64,000 bases of DNA from Parasponia andersonii (lineage: Eukaryota; Streptophyta; Magnoliopsida; Rosales; Cannabaceae): positions 334,696-398,695 of the forward strand of contig JXTB01000039.1 in assembly GCA_002914805.1 (NCBI GenBank). The letters run 5' to 3'. The first letter of the stretch is position 1. The number at the start of each line of letters is the position of its first letter. Of the stretch, positions 60,053 to 64,000 are shown piece by piece. The position numbers were made by a program, and so were the translations under genes. The notes beneath the pieces were generated by a model. That model ran no database searches. It was not told the DNA's origin and saw only the letters and a program-made list of their open reading frames with translations.

Positions 60053-62311
60053 TGTCAAGACTCGAACTCTGGGCTAGTGGCAGAAACGAAATTTCACAAG
60101 TGGAAATTCAAAAGTTGTTTTTCAAAAATTTATAAAATAATTTTAAAAGTTTTGTGATCACCATAAAACATAAATTGTTAATAAAATTTATTAAATAAAC
60201 TAAGTGTCAGTATAAGCCAAGAATATAAACAATGCTCTTTTATACACTTACTAACTAGTCAATAGATAAATAGCTTCTCACTAATCCACTCCTGAGTTTC
60301 TGAAGTTATCATGAGCACTACCTGAGGGAAAAAGTAATGGGGGTGAGCATGAAATGCCCAGTAGGATACCCAATTATCTTTTTGAGAAAAATGTTTAATT
60401 CAAAAATCCCTGAATAGTTAGTTCTTCTAAAAATAGTTCACAAAATATATGATCAAAGGCGAATTGAAATCATCAACAAAAATCATATTCAAACTATATA
60501 TTAAAACTAGATAAATAATCCATAGTGTACATATCACAAATTAAACAATCTCATGAGCTTATATCTTTTCATCCTAAACCAGAATAATTCGTACTACGTG
60601 TACTAAGTACTCTCTCTCTCTGATACCTATCCCAGAAAATCAGAAGGACATCCATTTGTCTATGCCTACTAAATCAAATGAGCGATTGAATGCCTATGCC
60701 TACCGACTGGGAGTAAAAAGAAAACTCTGCGCAGGTTTACTAATTCTCACCGTGGGCAGCTATACTGGGTGCCTAATAAACACCGCGATACCTAAAATAG
60801 ACCTCATACATGATCCTATGGTATGAGCAATACAAGAGACCATATAAACAGTCATGCAGTAATATTTTAAACGTACTCTATTTTTAAATAAAAATCCATT
60901 TTTTTCTTTAAAAATCTAGTAGTACATTGCCAATAATGTAATTAAATTTGATAAATAAAACTTGCACAAAACCACATGTAAAATACCCAGAGCAATTTCT
61001 TAATGTCTCGTGAATTTACAATTTACCAAAATATTTATTCAAACAATTTAATTTAATAAATTCACAAAATTTTACTTTTCACAACATATTCCAATTTTAG
61101 TGAAATGTAAAAGAAAATAAGGCAATTAGACCCTCTACCTCGATATGGTAACTATGCCAAGCTATTGATACTAGAAAAATTTCCTATTGGTCACCTAGTT
61201 ATCCAAACGGTTGTTTCCGAATCCCAACACTTGAAAAAGTGAATTTCAAAACGGAGCTTCACATTAATAAACGGAGATCGCCACTGAATTCAGAGCACCC
61301 AAAGATGTTGGGCTAGACATATCATTTGTCGAAAATGGATCCTAATGTGGGATTGGCCCGTGGCTACAAAATAGTATTATTCACGAGTCATTTTCTTAAT
61401 TTTCGTGCCACATCAAAGTATAGTGATATTTTATATCAAAATTTGACCTCACTGAGTCCAAATTTAAAGTCGGAATTCAGTTTCGAGGTCCCGAGTATCA
61501 AATTGGCTCAAAAATCTAAAAATTACATAAATATCACTTTTGAAAATATTTAGAAAAATACCACTTTTTCAATTTGAAAATTAAGACACTTCCGAATGCG
61601 ATTTTGACACTTCAAAAATCATACTTATTCTCATCTCAACCTCTTTTTGAATATGGTATAATTTTCTTAGGTTAATTAATTATTTTTTGAAATTATTACA
61701 AAAATACCATAAATTAAATATTAAAATATGGTAATAGTGGCGAGTTTCTCATCGGAGTTGTGTTGGCGACAACGAGATGTGATTATATGTGTTGGCAGTG
61801 TACTGATCGGACGTCGGATGGTGGCCTGGCGATCGAAAAACTGGTCGGAAGCAATATTTTTCGGCAGCATGTAACTCTGGTGAGGGACAGTGAAAAGGGG
61901 TAGTAGCGATGGGTATCCACTCATCGGGAGCTTCTAGTCCGGGCAGGCAGGCACGTGGACGGCAAAAAGCGGGGGATCTCTGGCAAGTAAATAGTGGCCG
62001 AAACTCGGCTTTTGGACAAGGAGGAAGAAGGTCTCTAAGCAATTTTAAGAGAATCTTGGAGCACGGTTACTAGTGGGACACGCGGCAGTCCTTGATTTGA
62101 CCGAATATCTTTTCAAAATTCTACTTTGGCTATAGTTTTTAAAAGATTCTTTCTTTTTAGTCCTTTCATTTCATAAAATTATTTATATTTTCATCCCAAA
62201 TGTATTTAGGCTCAAATGTGGCTTTATTCATATCATATATTTTTAATTAAATACTCAAAAATTTAATATTACGAGATTGCTATTTGCCCTTATAAAACTT
62301 AGGATTTTACA
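60053..62311 (-). repeat. Chromovirus 5' LTR
   Basis: Starts tgtcaagactcgaactctgg and ends cttaggattttaca. It is colinear with 52813-55245 but clearly diverged, suggesting an old insertion or a mixed origin of the two LTRs. Confidence 0.85.
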
Positions 62312-63795
62312 CGCTTGCTTTATTCAGTGGTCCCATTTAATTTGAATTCCAACTCCACATTTGACGAACTGAAATTAATTTTCTCATATCAAAGCTTGTT
62401 AGATAAAAAAATGTACATAATCACTACCAGTAAATTGTTTTACTGACCAAATTATATGTAAATTAATAAAAGTTTGCTGACTCTTCACGACTTTAGTTTT
62501 AGTACGATCTCCAATAAAAAGTTAAGAGAGCATCGCAGTTTTTTGTTTTCTTTTGAATTTGGGAAGTATTATTCGAACTACAGTCTAACTTCTATAAATT
62601 AATACTGTAAGGACCAAGAAAAAATATTATTTTAGAGAGATTATTTATTTATTGATAAATGAATAATTAATTAATATATTGATGGATAAATATTTATTAA
62701 TTGAAGAAGAATACATTTTGACACTTTTGCATGTATTTTTTTTATTTTTTTACCAATTTTTACGTATATGCTATAAATAAAAAAAGAATAATGAATGTAG
62801 TCAAAATTAATATGCATATATATTATACAATGTCAAAAATTATCATGTTTATAGTTTTTGCCAAATCATTTCTTATATTCATCATGAAAATATAATAGAT
62901 GTTTCATGCTAGTGAAATTAATACGCTGACAGAATAATTAACGATGAGATTTTTCAAAGGATAATGGATGTTGCTGATGATAATTTTGATCTAAATGACA
63001 GTTGTGTTTTACCAAATGTTTCCACGAAAAAAGACATTTCAACTTATAGTAACCTTAAATAACTATTCCCTATGATACGAGAAAGACAAAAAAAACACCA
63101 AATGTGGTGCATGCTTGGATAAGGACGAGTTTAAATTAGATATAAAGAAAAAACAAATACTAAATGCTTATTTTGGAAAAAAACTGAGTTTGAGAAAATA
63201 TAAATTATCAAGAAAAAATTTCTTAATATTATGAATTTATTTTATGTATTTAATCAATTATTAATTTATATTTTATCGGGTCCTAAAAGATTTGAAAGAA
63301 AATTATTATTTTATGCATTTGGTTATTAATTTAATACATTGGTCCGAGTCAAAACGAAGATTTTATTTTTTAAAACAGGTTATTAATTTAGTGTAAATAG
63401 AATCCTCTACGATGAAAAGGAGATGTGGTTTTCATATTTCTATGTTTGCAATTATTGATATTCACGTTAATTGACCAATTATATGAAACAATCTCATTGC
63501 ATTATCTCTTGATCGATTATCATATCTCCTCAAATATTACAAATTAATTAATGGGAAAATAAAAAATAAATTCCTTTTTTTAGGTGGCCATATATATCCT
63601 TTCAAAACTATAAAAAAAAAGGTGTTACTAAAAAAACTAAAAACTAAAAATAGGTGGCGATATATATATATATATATACATTGATTAAATATTAGATCTT
63701 GCGTGTATAAAATCTTAGATGTTCCATATTGCAGTTTTGAGGCGTGGATTTTTATTAAGCAAACATACATATTCATATTAGCTCACATTAATTTG
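62312..63795. other. AT-rich intergenic sequence
   Basis: No gene is supported. A motif common in plant repeats (ttctataaattaatactgta ... ggaccaagaaaaaatatta) is near 62590-62630 and a related one (ggttattaatttaatacatt) near 63321-63340. These may mark a decayed repeat of about 0.8 kb. An (AT)n microsatellite lies at about 63660-63678. Confidence 0.35.
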
Positions 63796-63996
63796 CTAGC
63801 AAGAGAGAAAAAAAGAAGGAAAAAAAAAAAAGAGTAAGATAACTACCCTGCTTAGACTTAACTCAATAATATGAATGTCACGCTCCAAGATCGAGGACAT
63901 GGCAACTGCCACATGCTTATAAGGATAAACCTCATAGACACGAAAGGCTTCGAATCCAGCCGTTATAAAAAAAAATCTCAAGAGATTAATTAACAT
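63796..63996 (-). CDS. Unidentified short ORF or exon at window edge
   Basis: The frame reads TAGFEAFRVYEVYPYKHVAV and SSILERDIHIIELSLSR before becoming an F-rich run translated from poly-T. The middle has balanced, protein-like composition, in contrast to the surrounding low-complexity sequence. A possible donor ag|ggtagt follows the SLSR codons at about 63845. It may be one exon of a minus-strand gene continuing past the window, or a repeat fragment. I do not recognise the protein. Confidence 0.25.
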   Translation of the reverse strand: MLINLLRFFFITAGFEAFRVYEVYPYKHVAVAMSSILERDIHIIELSLSRVVILLFFFFPSFFLSC

Positions 63997-64000
63997 CCAA

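Larger units (their letters stand above)
52813..62311 (-). mobile_element. Ty3/gypsy chromovirus (Tekay-like), decayed
   Basis: This 9.5-kb element has LTRs of 2433 bp (left, 3') and 2259 bp (right, 5') starting tgtcamgactcga and ending aggattttaca. The minus-strand interior carries gag with a zinc knuckle, protease, RT, RNase H, integrase and a C-terminal chromodomain, the layout of chromoviruses such as Tekay/Del. Primer-binding site ttagtatcagaacgga is at about 60030-60048 and the polypurine tract aagggggaaagga at 55246-55258. Flanks ttctt and cgctt agree at only three of five bases, so the target duplication is doubtful. Many stops show it is inactive. Confidence 0.88.

Noticed and set aside
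52808-62316. Perfect target duplication for the chromovirus
   Set aside because: The flanks ttctt and cgctt match at only three of five positions.
1-64000. tRNA, rRNA, CRISPR or prokaryotic operon features
   Set aside because: None seen on reading both strands. The tRNA-like tggtatcagagc stretches are retrotransposon primer-binding sites.

Overview
The window is AT-rich nuclear DNA from a flowering plant, most likely a eudicot. The signs are GT-AG introns, a trichome birefringence-like (TBL) O-acetyltransferase gene, a HECATE-type bHLH gene, and nested plant retrotransposons primed by initiator-Met tRNA. The sequence does not identify the species. No bacterial-style operon, CRISPR array, tRNA or rRNA gene was seen.

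Layout. 1-2950: downstream flank of the TBL gene, non-coding, with a compact hairpin at 1888-1930. 2955-10630 (-): a three-exon TBL gene whose frame is intact (419 aa). Its second intron carries a 4.7-kb Copia retrotransposon (3555-8235, target duplication GAAGG). 11222-11664: assembly gap in the TBL upstream region. 11868-12226: Mutator-type MITE with a perfect 9-bp target duplication. 13092 to about 15500: decayed CACTA transposon encoding a Ulp1-like protease. 15713-16320: LINE RNase H remnant. 16330-17164 and 28320-28630: one LTR-like sequence split by an 11-kb SIRE-like Copia element (17165-28319, target duplication ATATT). That element has an extra sense ORF between pol and the 3' LTR. 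28760-28962: a second MITE. 29698-36887: LTR element with 2-kb LTRs and almost no coding capacity. 37067-42384: a MITE interrupted by a solo Ty3-type LTR (37235-42368, target duplication GTGGT). 46435-47370 (-): intronless HECATE-like bHLH gene. 51739-51911: small RNase H remnant. 52813-62311 (-): decayed Ty3/gypsy chromovirus with a C-terminal chromodomain. 62312-64000: flank with one unidentified short ORF.

Only two genes look functional. The TBL protein should act in the Golgi on cell-wall polysaccharide acetylation. The HECATE protein is a nuclear transcription factor of the reproductive-tract and meristem class. They are unrelated and separated by about 36 kb of transposon-derived sequence.

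The least expected signal is technical. Three of the four isolated single-N positions (21979, 39697, 41644) lie exactly at the junction of a direct tandem duplication of 0.6-1.5 kb. This suggests overlapping contig ends that were placed side by side without merging, so about 3 kb of the window is probably falsely duplicated. The most interesting biological items are the extra ORF in the SIRE-like element, the Copia insertion tolerated in a TBL intron, and the solo LTR inside a MITE terminal repeat. I did not find evidence of a new type of biological system.
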